Origin: Pseudomonas sp. SDI
Lineage (GTDB): Bacteria > Pseudomonadota > Gammaproteobacteria > Pseudomonadales > Pseudomonadaceae
Reading direction: 5' to 3'
DNA length: 64,000 bases
Assembly: GCF_003105155.1 (NCBI RefSeq)
Contig: NZ_QETK01000006.1
Coordinates: forward strand, 117,653-181,652
The translations under genes were made by a program, and so were the position numbers. The notes beneath the pieces are model-generated. The model worked only from the letters and a program-made list of their open reading frames with translations. It was not told the origin of the DNA and did no database searches. Shown piece after piece: positions 31,515 to 41,715 of this stretch (position 1 is its first letter; each line of letters opens with the position of its first letter).

Positions 31515-32128
31515 TGTTTTTCGGTGGGTTCATAGCCCGCATAGCTCAGTCTCTTTATGGTCGTGTAGCCAGCCTTTGGCGCACTGTGAGCAAAGCGTCA
31601 CATCTTCGGCAGTAGATTGGCTAGTAGAGCTTTCCTGAAGTCTTGTAGGTGATTTCTTACATTCGGCAGCCAACCGCTTGCCTCCACCGAGGGGGAGTCT
31701 CTGGGCGTTGGGGGAGGGGAAGGGGTTGTATAAATGTAGGCGATTCACTCTCCGCTGTTCAGGGCATCGCAGTTTGCCAAAAAGTATATCTTAAATATCT
31801 TTGGGGCAACCCAGGGAAACGAAGCCGACCTTTGGCGTGGTAGGCGTTGGAGTGGTGGACATGGCTAACCTCGGTGTAGAGGGGCTGACGGACACGCAAA
31901 GGTGGCAGCCCTGACGGACGCCTTCAGGCGCCTCTGATCAAAAAGTGCGCAATTCTAGCGGCCGCCAACGCGCTTGACTAGCAGAAATACGACGAACGCT
32001 GCGCTATGCTTCGCAGCGTCGGGCCAGTGCATCTGCAGACACTGGCGACAGAGTCCGGCCGGTAGCGGCAATGATAGCGCCTGGCGTGAATTTCACCGGC
32101 CCACGGGGCCTGGTCGCGGGAGTGGTAG
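31515..32128. other. Probable right prophage-host junction and kup leader
   Basis: About 600 bp without a firm gene. A minus-strand frame (31530-31748) ends with a Cys-pair segment (LCSQCAKGW...ELCGL) and could be a gene remnant. Close to kup are two hairpins: ACGCTGCG/CGCAGCGT (31996-32019) and GCCAGTG/CACTGGC (32023-32046), which may be the terminator of the host gene to the left of the integration site or part of the kup leader. The exact attR cannot be placed because attL is outside the window. Confidence 0.45.
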
Positions 32129-34027
32129 ATGGTTCAGGCAAGCAGTCAGGCCGACACCGGGCATTCGGCGGCAAAGCCGCTCAGCCTGCTGGTGGCAGCG
32201 GTCGGGGTGGTGTACGGCGATATTGGTACCAGCCCCTTGTATACCCTCAAGGAAGTGTTTTCCGGCGGCTACGGCGTACCGGTCAATCATGACGGGGTGC
32301 TTGGCATCCTGGCGCTGATCCTGTGGTCGTTGATCTGGGTGGTGTCGATCAAATACGTGCTGTTTATCCTGCGCGCCGACAACCAGGGCGAGGGCGGCAT
32401 CATGGCCCTGACGGCGCTGGCCACCCGCGCGGCGGCGCCTTATCCGAAATTGCGTACGTTGCTGGTGGTGTTCGGCCTGTTCGGCGCGGCGCTGTTCTAT
32501 GGCGACAGCATGATCACCCCGGCGATTTCCGTGCTGTCGGCGGTGGAGGGGATGGAGCTGGCCTTCGACGGCATCGAGCACTGGGTCATCCCGGTGGCGC
32601 TGATCGTGCTGGTCGGTTTGTTCCTGATCCAGAAGCATGGCACGGCACGTATCGGCATCCTCTTCGGACCGGTGATGGTGACCTGGTTCCTGGTGCTGGC
32701 GGCATTGGGCGTGCACGGCATCGTCCAGCGCCCCGAGGTTCTGGGTGCGCTGAACCCGCTGTGGGCGGTGCGCTTCTTTATTGTGCACCCCGGCATGGGC
32801 GTGGCGATTCTGGGTGCGGTGGTGCTGGCGCTGACCGGCGCCGAGGCGCTGTACGCCGACATGGGCCACTTCGGCCGCAAGCCGATAGCCCGGGCCTGGT
32901 TCGCCCTAGTGTTGCCGGCGCTGGTGCTCAATTACTTCGGCCAGGGCGCCTTGCTGCTGGAAAACCCCGAGGCGGCGCGCAATCCGTTCTACCTGCTGGC
33001 GCCAGGCTGGGCGCTGATCCCGCTGGTGGGGCTGGCGACCCTGGCCACGGTGATCGCCTCGCAGGCGGTGATTTCCGGGGCATTCTCCCTGACCCGCCAG
33101 GCGATCCTGCTCGGTTACATTCCGCGCATGCAGATCCAGCACACCTCCAGTGATGAGCAGGGGCAAATCTATATTGGGGCGGTGAACTGGTCGCTGATGG
33201 CCGGGGTGATCCTGCTGGTGCTTGGCTTCGAGTCCTCCGGGGCACTGGCCTCGGCCTATGGTGTGGCGGTGACCGGAACCATGCTGATCACCACCCTGCT
33301 GGTGTCGGCGGTGATCCTCCTGCTGTGGAAGTGGCCGCCGCTGCTGGCGGTGCCGATCCTGCTCGGCTTTCTCTTGGTCGATAGCCTGTTTTTTGCCGCC
33401 AACGTGCCCAAGGTGGTGCAGGGTGGGGCCTTCCCGGTGCTGGCCGGGGTGTTGTTGTTCGTGCTGATGAGCACCTGGAAGCGCGGCAAGCAGATTCTGG
33501 TCGAACGTCTGGATGAAGGCAGCCTGCCGTTACCGCTGTTTATCAGCAGCATTCGCATGCAGCCGCCGCACCGGGTCGAGGGCACGGCGGTATTTCTAAC
33601 GGCGCGGCCCGACGCCGTGCCGCATGCGTTGTTGCACAACATGTTGCACAACCAGGTGCTGCACAAGCAGGTGGTGCTGCTGACGGTGGTCAGCGAAGAC
33701 ACACCGCGGGTGCCGGCGCAGCGGCGTTTTGAGGTCGAGGGCTATGGCGATGGTTTCTACCGGGTGTTGCTGCACTTCGGTTTCATGGATGAGCCGGATG
33801 TGCCGGCGGCGCTGAAGCTCTGCCACCTCGACGAGCTGGACTTCAGCCCGATGCGCACCACTTATTTCCTCAGCCGGGAGACGGTGATCGCGTCGCGGCT
33901 GGTGGGCATGACGCGCTGGCGTGGGGCCTTGTTCGCGTTCATGTTGAAAAATGCCAACGGCAGTCTGCGTTTCTTCAACCTGCCGTTGAACCGGGTGATT
34001 GAATTAGGGACTCAAGTCGAGATTTGA
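32129..34027 (+). CDS. kup: Low-affinity potassium transporter Kup
   Basis: A 632-residue protein with about 12 membrane helices in the first ~430 residues and a cytosolic C-terminal domain, as usual for Kup/HAK/KT. Family signatures include '[19 protein letters not shown]' near the N-terminus, '[14 protein letters not shown]' and '[17 protein letters not shown]'. It imports K+ (proton-coupled) at the inner membrane. ATG 32129 has GGGAG seven nt upstream. It is the first clearly chromosomal gene right of the prophage. Confidence 0.97.
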   Translation: MVQASSQADTGHSAAKPLSLLVAAVGVVYGDIGTSPLYTLKEVFSGGYGVPVNHDGVLGILALILWSLIWVVSIKYVLFILRADNQGEGGIMALTALATRAAAPYPKLRTLLVVFGLFGAALFYGDSMITPAISVLSAVEGMELAFDGIEHWVIPVALIVLVGLFLIQKHGTARIGILFGPVMVTWFLVLAALGVHGIVQRPEVLGALNPLWAVRFFIVHPGMGVAILGAVVLALTGAEALYADMGHFGRKPIARAWFALVLPALVLNYFGQGALLLENPEAARNPFYLLAPGWALIPLVGLATLATVIASQAVISGAFSLTRQAILLGYIPRMQIQHTSSDEQGQIYIGAVNWSLMAGVILLVLGFESSGALASAYGVAVTGTMLITTLLVSAVILLLWKWPPLLAVPILLGFLLVDSLFFAANVPKVVQGGAFPVLAGVLLFVLMSTWKRGKQILVERLDEGSLPLPLFISSIRMQPPHRVEGTAVFLTARPDAVPHALLHNMLHNQVLHKQVVLLTVVSEDTPRVPAQRRFEVEGYGDGFYRVLLHFGFMDEPDVPAALKLCHLDELDFSPMRTTYFLSRETVIASRLVGMTRWRGALFAFMLKNANGSLRFFNLPLNRVIELGTQVEI

Positions 34028-34040
34028 GACCGGGTTGAAT

Positions 34041-34110
34041 GCATCGCGGGACGAGCCCGCTCCCACAACGTACGGTAGTGCCTATGTGGGAACGGGCTCG
34101 CCCGCGATGC
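34041..34110. repeat. REP-type palindromic pair
   Basis: GCATCGCGGG-ACGAGCCCGC-TCCCACA is mirrored by TGTGGGAACGGGCTCGCCCGCGATGC. This is the common Pseudomonas REP/BIME arrangement: two inverted units around a short spacer between kup and a convergent gene. Confidence 0.85.
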
Positions 34111-34112
34111 TT

Positions 34113-34340
34113 TTAAGGTTTCAGATGATCGCTGATATCGTCCTTGAGCTTCAGGCGTTCGACGCGAAGCCGATTCACCACCTCATCGGCAGCGGCACTG
34201 TCCTCCGCCTTGAGCACCTCGCTGTCCTTGGCCAGGTACTTGTCGTACAACTGACTCAGCCGTGGATCGGCCTCCTTTTTCTTCTCGAAGACCTCTTTGC
34301 TGACGTGCAGGTCTGCGAACAAATCGTGCTTAACCGGCAT
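34113..34340 (-). CDS. YdcH-like small protein (DUF465)
   Basis: A 75-residue, highly charged helical protein with the DUF465 pattern: 'LFADLHVSKEVFEKKKEADPRLSQLYDKYLAKDSEVLKAE' and a second helix ending 'LRVERLKLKDDISDHLK'. YdcH relatives are small coiled-coil proteins of uncertain function. AGGTGAGGAAAT precedes the start. Confidence 0.85.
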   Translation of the reverse strand: MPVKHDLFADLHVSKEVFEKKKEADPRLSQLYDKYLAKDSEVLKAEDSAAADEVVNRLRVERLKLKDDISDHLKP

Positions 34341-34459
34341 TTCCTCACCTCTCCTGGTACATGGTCGGGGGCGTGATTCACCTTGAGGATAGCCGCCTTT
34401 GCCAGCTTCGGCTGCTGCGGTAGTCTGTCGCTACCTTTATTGCCCAAGGTCTGAAGCAC

Positions 34460-34831
34460 ATGCCGCACTTGCACCTGGAACACAGCAACAACCTGAACGA
34501 ACTGGAAGTCGACAAGGTGCTGCTGCGCCTGAATCACGCCCTGGTTGCCAGTGGCCAGTTCGACAACGAACTGGATATCAAAAGTCGCGCCGTCTGCTTC
34601 GACGAGGACCATTTCCGCGTCGGCGTGGCACCCCTGCCGCGTGCCTTCGTGCACGTCAAGCTGGCACTGCTCAGCGGTCGCTCGGCGGAGGTCAAGCGGC
34701 AATTGTCGGCCGGTCTGCTGGACGTATTGAAGGACACGGTCAAGGCGCCCGAAGGTATCGACCTGCAACTGTGCGCCGAGATTCTCGATATCGATCGCGA
34801 TTCCTACGCCAAAGCCCACATTCCAGGCTGA
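34460..34831 (+). CDS. 5-carboxymethyl-2-hydroxymuconate isomerase-like protein
   Basis: A 123-residue protein of the CHMI/HpaF family (tautomerase superfamily). Pro2 becomes the catalytic N-terminal proline after Met removal (MPHLHLEHSNNL), as in the family. The rest has the expected beta-alpha-beta pattern. No other homoprotocatechuate pathway genes are nearby, so its true substrate in this strain is unclear. Confidence 0.85.
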   Translation: MPHLHLEHSNNLNELEVDKVLLRLNHALVASGQFDNELDIKSRAVCFDEDHFRVGVAPLPRAFVHVKLALLSGRSAEVKRQLSAGLLDVLKDTVKAPEGIDLQLCAEILDIDRDSYAKAHIPG

Positions 34832-35023
34832 TCCGCCATGGCGAGCCGGGCACATCAGGTGCCCGGCTCGCTGAACCAAAAATATTCTTCATGCAACAGC
34901 TGGCAAAACAATAGTTTGTTGGCAACTTTTTCACGAAAAATTGATGGCGATCTGCCTAGAGTCGGCCCGGTTTACGACAGTGTCGCAACGACATTAATTT
35001 GGGTTCAGGAATCGCCAATCATC

Positions 35024-36658
35024 ATGTTCAAGTTAAAGCCGCTGCGGGCTGAATGGGTCACGTTGTTTGCCAGTCTGTTCTTGCTAGTCGGCTTTAATGG
35101 TGCACTCTGGCAGCACGTCTTCAGTATTCTCCCCAGTGATGGCCAGGGGCTTTTATTGCGCCTGGCATTTGGCCTCTTGCTGCTTTGTGCGTTCAATCTG
35201 ATCCTGACGCTGCTGGCGTTCCGGCCGCTACTCAAGCCACTATTGGCAACGCTGTTCCTGATCAGTGCCGGTGTTGCCTACTTCATGAGCCAATATGGCG
35301 TACTGATCGATATCGGCATGTTGCGCAATGCGCTGGAAACCAACGCCACGGAAGTGCGCGACTTGCTGTCGCTGAAGTTGGCACTGTATCTCCTGCTGCT
35401 CGGTGTTGTGCCGGCGCTCATCGTTTATAAAACGCCTATTCGTTATCGTGCCTGGCACCGCGAGTTGCTCAGCAAGTTGCTGGTCGGGGTGGCCTGTATG
35501 GCCGTTCTCGGTGCGGTGGCGCTGGTCAATTATCAGGGCCTGGCGTCACTGTTCCGCAACCACCATGAACTGCGTCTGCTGGTCGTGCCGAGTAACTACA
35601 TCGGCGCCTCGATTGCCTATGCCCGCGAGCAGGCCGGGGTGGCCAACCAGCCCCTGCGGCCGATCGGCACCGATGCCGTGCGCGCCCCGGCTGCCCTGCA
35701 ACATGCACGCAAGTCGCTGACCGTGCTGGTGATCGGCGAGAGTGCGCGGGCCGAGAACTTTGGCCTGCTCGGTTATCCGCAACCGACCAACCCGGAACTG
35801 AGCAAGGAGGCCGGGTTGATCAGCTTCGCCGACGTGCATTCCTGCGGCACCGAAACCGCGGTGTCGGTGCCCTGCATGTTCTCCAACCTGTCCCGCAAGG
35901 ACTACGACGCCGCCACCGCGAAAACCCAGGAAGGCCTGCTCGATGTGCTCAAGCGCGCGGGCATCGAGGTGCGCTGGAAAGACAACCAGTCCGGCTGCAA
36001 GGGCACCTGCGATCGGGTCGCCTTCGAAAACGTCAGCAACCTCAAGGACCCGGCGCTGTGCGCCGACAGCGAATGCCATGACGAGATCCTGCTGCAAGGC
36101 CTGGCGTCGTTCATCGATAACCTGCAGCAGGACACCGTGCTGGTGCTGCACCAGATGGGCAGCCATGGCCCGGACTACTACAAGCGCTATCCGCCGGCGT
36201 TCGAGCGCTTTACTCCAGTGTGCCGCAGCAATGCCCTGAACCAGTGCAGCGAGGAAAGCATTGTCAATGCCTACAACAACACGCTGCTCTACACCGACCA
36301 TGTGCTGGCCTCGCTGATCGACATTCTGCGCAGCAAGCAGGGTGAAGTGGACACGGCCATGCTGTACCTGTCCGACCATGGCGAATCGCTGGGCGAGTAC
36401 AACCTGTTCCTGCACGGCACGCCTTACATGCTCGCTCCCGAGCAACAGAAGCACGTGCCGATGCTGGCGTGGTTCTCCGACAACTACAAACGCGCCTACG
36501 CTGTGGATGGCGACTGCCTGAAGCAGTCGAGCAGCCAGCCCCTGAGCCAGGACAACCTGTTCCACTCGATGCTTGGCCTGCTCCAGGTCCAGACCCAGGT
36601 CTACAACCCGCGACTGGACCTGTTCGCGGCTTGCCGCCCGGCTCAGGCCGCCCGCTGA
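35024..36658 (+). CDS. eptA: Lipid A phosphoethanolamine transferase EptA
   Basis: A 544-residue protein: five N-terminal membrane helices (to ~170), then a periplasmic sulfatase-like domain from ~230 with 'VLVIGESARAENFGLLGY' (metal site), the nucleophile Thr in 'CGTETAVSVPCMF', six or more disulfide-type cysteines and 'YLSDHGESLGEY' (metal site). It adds phosphoethanolamine to lipid A and raises cationic-peptide resistance. ATG 35024 is chosen; an in-frame ATG 62 codons upstream adds a sequence unlike the family. Confidence 0.93.
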   Translation: MFKLKPLRAEWVTLFASLFLLVGFNGALWQHVFSILPSDGQGLLLRLAFGLLLLCAFNLILTLLAFRPLLKPLLATLFLISAGVAYFMSQYGVLIDIGMLRNALETNATEVRDLLSLKLALYLLLLGVVPALIVYKTPIRYRAWHRELLSKLLVGVACMAVLGAVALVNYQGLASLFRNHHELRLLVVPSNYIGASIAYAREQAGVANQPLRPIGTDAVRAPAALQHARKSLTVLVIGESARAENFGLLGYPQPTNPELSKEAGLISFADVHSCGTETAVSVPCMFSNLSRKDYDAATAKTQEGLLDVLKRAGIEVRWKDNQSGCKGTCDRVAFENVSNLKDPALCADSECHDEILLQGLASFIDNLQQDTVLVLHQMGSHGPDYYKRYPPAFERFTPVCRSNALNQCSEESIVNAYNNTLLYTDHVLASLIDILRSKQGEVDTAMLYLSDHGESLGEYNLFLHGTPYMLAPEQQKHVPMLAWFSDNYKRAYAVDGDCLKQSSSQPLSQDNLFHSMLGLLQVQTQVYNPRLDLFAACRPAQAAR

Positions 36659-36744
36659 AGCGGCGGCGCGGGCCCCTGTCGAGCGGTTTCCCGACGGTGG
36701 CCTGTGCCGTATATACTGCGCGCCATTGTTTGTGGGAGAGCCAT

Positions 36745-37878
36745 GTGGCTATCGAAATACACTGGATTTGCGACGATCACAGTCTGGCCGAACATTGCCA
36801 GCAGTGGCGGACACTGCCTTACGTAGCGCTGGACACCGAGTTCATGCGCGTCGACACTTTTTATCCGAAAGCCGGTTTGATCCAGGTCGGCGACGGAGTG
36901 CGAGCCTACCTGATCGACCCTTTGCGGGTCTCGGCATGGCAGCCGCTGGCCGACCTGCTCGAAGACCGCAACGTGATCAAGGTGCTGCACGCCTGCAGCG
37001 AAGACCTCGAAGTGCTGCTGCGCCTGACCGGCAGCCTGCCGGCGCCGCTGTTCGATACGCAACTGGCCGCCGGCTACCTGAACCTCGGCTTCTCCATGGG
37101 CTATTCGCGGCTGGTGCAGGACGTGCTCGGCATCGAACTGCCCAAGGGCGAAACCCGCTCCGACTGGCTGCAGCGGCCGCTGTCGGAAACCCAGGTCAGT
37201 TATGCCGCCGAAGACGCCGTGCACCTGGCCGAAGTCTACCTACGCCTGCGCGAGCAACTGTCGGACGAGAAGAACGACTGGGTGCTCGAAGACGGTGCCG
37301 AACTGGTTGCGCAACTGCGCCGGGAAATCGATCCGTACGAGCTGTACCGCGATGCCAAGCTGGCCTGGAAGCTCTCCCGCGCGCAGTTGGCGGTATTGCG
37401 TGAGCTGTGTGCCTGGCGCGAGCGCGAAGCGCGCAGCCGCGATCTGCCGCGCAACCGCATCGTGCGCGAGAATGCCCTGTGGCCAATGGCCCGGACCCAA
37501 CCGAACAATCTCTCGGCCCTGGCCAAGATCGAAGACATGCACCCGCGCACCATCCGTCAGGACGGCGAGTTCCTGCTCGGGCTGATCAAGCAGGCTGCCA
37601 GCCTGCCGGCCAGCGAATGGCCACCAGCGCTGCCCGAGCCGCTGCCGATCGAGGCGTCGGCCGTGCTCAAGCAACTGCGCGCCATCGGCCAGGCCGAAGC
37701 CGAACGGCTGAACATCGCCCCAGAGCTGATGCTGCGCAAGAAAACCCTCGAGGCGCTGCTCAAGAGTGGTTACCCCGATGGGCCTTATCAACTGCCCGAT
37801 TCGCTGCGTGGCTGGCGTCGCGAGCGTATGGGCCAGGCACTGCTCGACAGTCTCGCCAGTGCCGGAGCACCGTCATGA
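36745..37878 (+). CDS. rnd: Ribonuclease D
   Basis: A 377-residue 3'-5' exonuclease acting in tRNA 3'-end maturation. The DEDD residues are visible: Asp30/Glu32 (ALDTEF), Asp87 (CSEDLEV) and Asp157 with Tyr153 (YAAEDAVH). HRDC-type helices follow (~210-290, then a second set). The start is GTG 36745 behind GGGAG; the overlapping ATG at 36743 is out of frame. The stop overlaps the next ATG (ATGA at 37875), coupling it with the YcgL gene. Confidence 0.94.
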   Translation: MAIEIHWICDDHSLAEHCQQWRTLPYVALDTEFMRVDTFYPKAGLIQVGDGVRAYLIDPLRVSAWQPLADLLEDRNVIKVLHACSEDLEVLLRLTGSLPAPLFDTQLAAGYLNLGFSMGYSRLVQDVLGIELPKGETRSDWLQRPLSETQVSYAAEDAVHLAEVYLRLREQLSDEKNDWVLEDGAELVAQLRREIDPYELYRDAKLAWKLSRAQLAVLRELCAWREREARSRDLPRNRIVRENALWPMARTQPNNLSALAKIEDMHPRTIRQDGEFLLGLIKQAASLPASEWPPALPEPLPIEASAVLKQLRAIGQAEAERLNIAPELMLRKKTLEALLKSGYPDGPYQLPDSLRGWRRERMGQALLDSLASAGAPS

Positions 37879-38168
37879 AAAAAATCTGCTCGATCTACAA
37901 GAGCCCGCGCAAGAACGAAATGTACCTGTATGTGCTCAAGGCCGATGGCCTGGAGCGCGTGCCCGAGGCACTGCTGCCATTCTTCGGCACGCCGCTGCAT
38001 GCCTTCGACCTGGTGCTGACCCCGCAGCGCACGCTGGCCCGCGAAGACATCGTCAAGGTCCTGGACAACCTTGAACAGCAGGGGTATCACCTGCAGATGC
38101 CGCCTGCCGAGGATGAGTACATCGAACATTTGCCGGAAGAGCTGTTGCGCCGCAACGACCCGATGTAA
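37875..38168 (+). CDS. YcgL-domain protein
   Basis: A 97-residue protein of the YcgL family: '[35 protein letters not shown]', '[33 protein letters not shown]'. The fold is known but the function is not. It is translationally coupled to rnd, a conserved pairing in Pseudomonas and relatives, which suggests an RNA-processing link. Confidence 0.92.
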   Translation: MKKICSIYKSPRKNEMYLYVLKADGLERVPEALLPFFGTPLHAFDLVLTPQRTLAREDIVKVLDNLEQQGYHLQMPPAEDEYIEHLPEELLRRNDPM

Positions 38169-38250
38169 TCCCGCCCCCCCGTTCCCCGCGACCTGCGGCC
38201 AGTGTGTAGACCTGGCCGCCGTCGCCGTTTCTGCCAAGGTTGTAATGAAC

Positions 38251-39183
38251 ATGCGCGTTCTGATCGCTGAACAGGATCATGCCCTCTATGCCACGCTGCT
38301 GCGCGCGGCGGCCCCGGACCTGGAGGTGCTGACCAGCGGCGACTCCGCCGAACTGTCGCGCCTGGCGGCCGATTGTCCGGTCTGGCTGGGTCAACCGGAC
38401 CTGCTGGCGACGCTGTTGCGTCAGGGCCATCAGGCCCGCTGGTTGCAGTCGACCTGGGCCGGGATCACGCCGTTGCTGGCCGACGGCTTGCCGCGTGATT
38501 ATCGTTTGACCCGTGCCGTGGGCATCTTCGGCCAGGTGATGGCCGAATATGTGCTCACCTACATGCTCGGGCATGAGCGCGAGGTGCTGGCACGCCTGGT
38601 GAGCCAGGTCGAGCGCAAATGGGACGGACGCCCGGGGCGTTCGCTGGAAGGACGACGGGTGCTGATCGTCGGTACCGGCGATATTGGCCAGCAGGTGGCC
38701 GAGTTCCTCGTACCGTTCGGCGTGAAACTGTACGGCATTGCCAGTTCGGCACGCGAGCAGGCGCCGTTCATCGAGGTGGCCGGGCTTGATGAGCTGGGCC
38801 GTCTGGTGGGCGAGGTCGACTATGTGCTCAACCTGTTGCCGGATACCCCCGCCACCCGCGATATCTACGATGCGTCGATGTTCGCCCGCTTCAACCCCGA
38901 CGCCTTGTTCATCAATGCCGGGCGTGGGGTAGCGGTGGTCGACGGCGATCTGGTCGAGGCGCTGAAGGCCGGGCACCTGGCCGGTGCGGTGATCGATGTG
39001 TGCCGGCAGGAGCCGTTGCCGCAGCGCCATCCGTTCTGGACCGCCTGGGGGTTGCTGCTGACCGGACACAGCTCGGCGCCCACCTCGCCGACGGCGATGG
39101 TGCGTTTGTTTGTCGAGAATCTGCGGGCGTTCGAGGCAGCTGGCGAATTGCGTGGGGAAGTGGATTTTCTGCGCGGCTACTAA
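38251..39183 (+). CDS. D-2-hydroxyacid dehydrogenase (GhrA-like)
   Basis: A 310-residue NAD(P)-dependent reductase. The Rossmann motif 'VLIVGTGDIGQQVAEFL' sits at ~137-153; the substrate-binding 'NAGRGVAVVDGDLVEAL' and the catalytic region 'TGHSSAPTSPTAM' follow. It probably reduces glyoxylate or hydroxypyruvate; the catalytic His is in 'LTGHSSAP'. ATG 38245 is 2 codons longer and equally placed behind AAGG. Confidence 0.88.
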   Translation: MRVLIAEQDHALYATLLRAAAPDLEVLTSGDSAELSRLAADCPVWLGQPDLLATLLRQGHQARWLQSTWAGITPLLADGLPRDYRLTRAVGIFGQVMAEYVLTYMLGHEREVLARLVSQVERKWDGRPGRSLEGRRVLIVGTGDIGQQVAEFLVPFGVKLYGIASSAREQAPFIEVAGLDELGRLVGEVDYVLNLLPDTPATRDIYDASMFARFNPDALFINAGRGVAVVDGDLVEALKAGHLAGAVIDVCRQEPLPQRHPFWTAWGLLLTGHSSAPTSPTAMVRLFVENLRAFEAAGELRGEVDFLRGY

Positions 39184-39191
39184 AAAGCATT

Positions 39192-39245
39192 ACGGCGCGA
39201 GCCCGCTCCCAGAATAACGGTGGGAGCGGGCTCGTCCCGCGATGG
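39192..39245. repeat. REP-type palindromic pair
   Basis: GCGCGAGCCCGCTCCCA and TGGGAGCGGGCTCGTCCCGCGATGG face each other between two convergent genes (dehydrogenase and nitroreductase). Same family as the copies at 34041 and 50011. Confidence 0.8.
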
Positions 39246-39253
39246 GCAACCCC

Positions 39254-39847
39254 TTACAGGCTGAAATCACCCTCTGCCGCCAGCTCGCTCAGCGGCCGAC
39301 GCGGGCTTGGCATTTCACGGGCCTGCAGGCCTTCGGCGAGGCTGGCCTTGTCGCCCAGCTTGCCAATCGCCACCACCGCATGCAGCGCGTATTCCTCGGG
39401 AATCTTCAGTTCCTGGCGGGTCAGGGCCTGATCGAACCCGGCCATGCCGTGGGTATGCCAGCCGCTCAGGCTCGCCTGCAACGCCAGGTGGCCCCAGGCC
39501 GAACCGGTGTCGAAGGTGTGCCACAGGGCCGGGGTTTCTTCGCTGGCGCCAGGCGCGGTGAAGGTAGTTTTCGAGACGATGATCACTAGGGCCGAGGCCT
39601 GTTGCGCCCAACTGCGGTTGAACTCGTTGAGCAGGCCCAGGTAACGCTGCCAGTTTGGCGTGTCGCGGCGGGCGTAGAGGAAGCGCCAGGGTTGCGAGTT
39701 GTACGCCGACGGTGCCCAGCGTGCCGCTTCAAGGAAGCTCAGCAGGGTTTCTTCGGCGATCGGCTCGGCGGTAAACGCCCGTGGTGACCAGCGCTTGATG
39801 AACTGATCGTCGATAGCATATTCGGCAACGCGAGGATTGGCGCTCAT
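39254..39847 (-). CDS. Nitroreductase-family flavoprotein
   Basis: A 197-residue FMN-dependent oxidoreductase. 'RWSPRAFTAEPIAEETLLSFLEAARWAPSAYNSQPWRFLYARR' is the conserved FMN-binding beginning of the nitroreductase family. ATG 39847 has AGGAA upstream. The substrate is unknown; these enzymes reduce nitroaromatics or quinones. Confidence 0.9.
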   Translation of the reverse strand: MSANPRVAEYAIDDQFIKRWSPRAFTAEPIAEETLLSFLEAARWAPSAYNSQPWRFLYARRDTPNWQRYLGLLNEFNRSWAQQASALVIIVSKTTFTAPGASEETPALWHTFDTGSAWGHLALQASLSGWHTHGMAGFDQALTRQELKIPEEYALHAVVAIGKLGDKASLAEGLQAREMPSPRRPLSELAAEGDFSL

Positions 39848-39999
39848 GGCGGGTTCCTGACTGGAGTTGAACAACGGGAGGGGTGCAAAACTACTGTGTC
39901 GCACCCACCGCTGACAAGCGGTCTGGCAAAGCCCGGGCGCACGCCCTAGACTGGCGCCGCCGTATCGGACCACACGAATTGAAACAGGACACCCGTTAC

Positions 40000-40449
40000 A
40001 TGCTTGCCGCCGCCGACCCCTTCTGGACCCGCAAGACGCTCGAGCAGCTCGACCCGCAGGAGTGGGAGGCGCTGTGCGACGGCTGTGGCCTGTGCTGCCT
40101 GCAAAAGCTTGAAGACGAAGACGACAACAGCGTTTACTACACGCGCATTGCCTGCAAACTGCTCGACCTCACTACCTGCCAGTGCAGCGATTACCCGAAC
40201 CGTTTCAAGCATGTACCCGACTGTATCCAGCTCACTCCGGGCAAGGCCGACCAGTTCAAATGGCTGCCGCCCACCTGCGGTTATCGGCTGGTCAGCGAAG
40301 GCAAGGAGCTGCCGAGCTGGCATCACCTGGTCTGCGGTGATCGCGAGCAAGTGCACACGCAGCGGATCTCCCAGTCCGGGCGCATGCTCAGCGAAGACAG
40401 TGTCGACGAGGACGACTGGGAAGACTATCTGATTTTCCGTGCCAGCTGA
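40000..40449 (+). CDS. YcgN-like cysteine cluster protein (UPF0260)
   Basis: A 149-residue protein with '[49 protein letters not shown]...CQCSDYPNR...VPDCIQLTP', the signature of UPF0260/YcgN. Its ~9 cysteines suggest an iron-sulphur or zinc cluster. Function not established. ATG 40000 has AGGA upstream; it begins in a promoter region of ~150 bp. Confidence 0.93.
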   Translation: MLAAADPFWTRKTLEQLDPQEWEALCDGCGLCCLQKLEDEDDNSVYYTRIACKLLDLTTCQCSDYPNRFKHVPDCIQLTPGKADQFKWLPPTCGYRLVSEGKELPSWHHLVCGDREQVHTQRISQSGRMLSEDSVDEDDWEDYLIFRAS

Positions 40450-40491
40450 GGCATCCCGGCCGGTGTCAGGCGGTAGAACAAGGAGTGGGTT

Positions 40492-41709
40492 ATGCGTATG
40501 CGTCGCCACCTGGTGTGGTTGTTGGTGCTGGCGAGCAGCCCGGCCTGGGCCAGGAAGGTCGATCTGGACTATCACGTGCGCCTAGTGCCGCAAAGCGGCC
40601 AGGCCGAAGTGCGCCTGACCCTGGGCGACGGCGCCGCCGTGCGCAGCCTGGATTTCGACTTGGGCAAGGACGGCGCCTACAGTGATTTCCACGCCGACGG
40701 CCCGTGGCAGTTGCAGGCCGATGGCCAGCGCGGGCGCTGGCAGCCGGCAGCCGGCAAGGCCAACCTCAGCTACCGCGTGCAGCTCAATCATCAGTTGAAG
40801 AACGCCACCTATGACAGCCGCATTACGCCGAACTGGGCACTGTTTCGGGGTGACCAGTTGGTGCCGGCCGCCCATCTCGACCAGCAGGATGGTACCGAGC
40901 TGGTGGCACGTTTGAGCGTGGAGTTGCCCAAAGGCTGGAAGAGCATCGAAACCGCCTGGCCGCGGATTGGCAAGCAACGCTTTCGTATCGATAACGTCTC
41001 GCGCCTGTTCGACCGGCCGACCGGCTGGATGCTTGCCGGCAACCTCGGCAGCCGCCGCCTGCGCCTGGGCGCAACCGACGTGAGCATCAGCGCGCCGCAA
41101 GGCCAGGGCTTGCGACGGATGGACACCCTGACCCTGCTGACCTTTGTCTGGCCGCAGGTGCAGGCGGTGTTCCCGCGTCATCCGCCGAAACTGCTGCTGG
41201 TTGGCGCACACGACCAGCTCTGGCGCGGCGCGCGGGCAGCGAACCAGTCGATCTTTCTCAACAGCGCCCGCCCACTGATCAACGAAGACGGCAGCAGCCC
41301 ACTGCTGCGCGAGCTGGTGCGGGTATTCGCGCAGATCAACGACAGGGAGCGCAGCGACTGGATCGGCGAAGGCCTGGCCGAGTATTACGCGCTGGAACTG
41401 CTGCAGCGTGCCGGAGGGATCACCGACGAGCGCTATCAGGCGCTGCAGCAGCGCCTGGCCAAGGAGGGCGGCAACGTTGCCAGCCTGCGCGGCGAGCAGG
41501 TCAATGCGGCGGTGGTGGCGCGTGCCGTGCTGCTGCTACAGGCGCTGGACCGCGAGATCCGTATCCATACCAAGAACCAGCGTTCGCTGGACGACGTGAC
41601 CCAGGCGCTGATGCGCCTGAAGCAGGTGACTACTGCGGAATTCATCCAGGTCAGCGAAAGCGTGCTGGGCCGTGAATCCGAGGTGCTGCAGAGCAAGCTG
41701 CTGCGCTGA
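40492..41709 (+). CDS. Exported protein with degenerate M61-like peptidase domain
   Basis: A 405-residue protein with a signal peptide (RRHLVWLLVLASSPAWA, cleavage near Ala20). The N-terminal part is beta-rich. The C-terminal half resembles M61/M1-type gluzincins: 'SPLLRELVRVFAQINDRERSDWIGEGLAEYYALELL' parallels HExxH...WxxEGxAEYY, but both zinc His are replaced by Arg (RELVR). It therefore looks catalytically dead, perhaps a periplasmic binding or adaptor protein. Family name uncertain. Confidence 0.7.
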   Translation: MRMRRHLVWLLVLASSPAWARKVDLDYHVRLVPQSGQAEVRLTLGDGAAVRSLDFDLGKDGAYSDFHADGPWQLQADGQRGRWQPAAGKANLSYRVQLNHQLKNATYDSRITPNWALFRGDQLVPAAHLDQQDGTELVARLSVELPKGWKSIETAWPRIGKQRFRIDNVSRLFDRPTGWMLAGNLGSRRLRLGATDVSISAPQGQGLRRMDTLTLLTFVWPQVQAVFPRHPPKLLLVGAHDQLWRGARAANQSIFLNSARPLINEDGSSPLLRELVRVFAQINDRERSDWIGEGLAEYYALELLQRAGGITDERYQALQQRLAKEGGNVASLRGEQVNAAVVARAVLLLQALDREIRIHTKNQRSLDDVTQALMRLKQVTTAEFIQVSESVLGRESEVLQSKLLR

Positions 41710-41715
41710 CGCGGT

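Noticed and set aside
31360..31542. 60-residue minus-strand frame over the LexA box at 31499
   Set aside because: Its start lies upstream of and across the LexA box, with no ribosome site; considered leader sequence.
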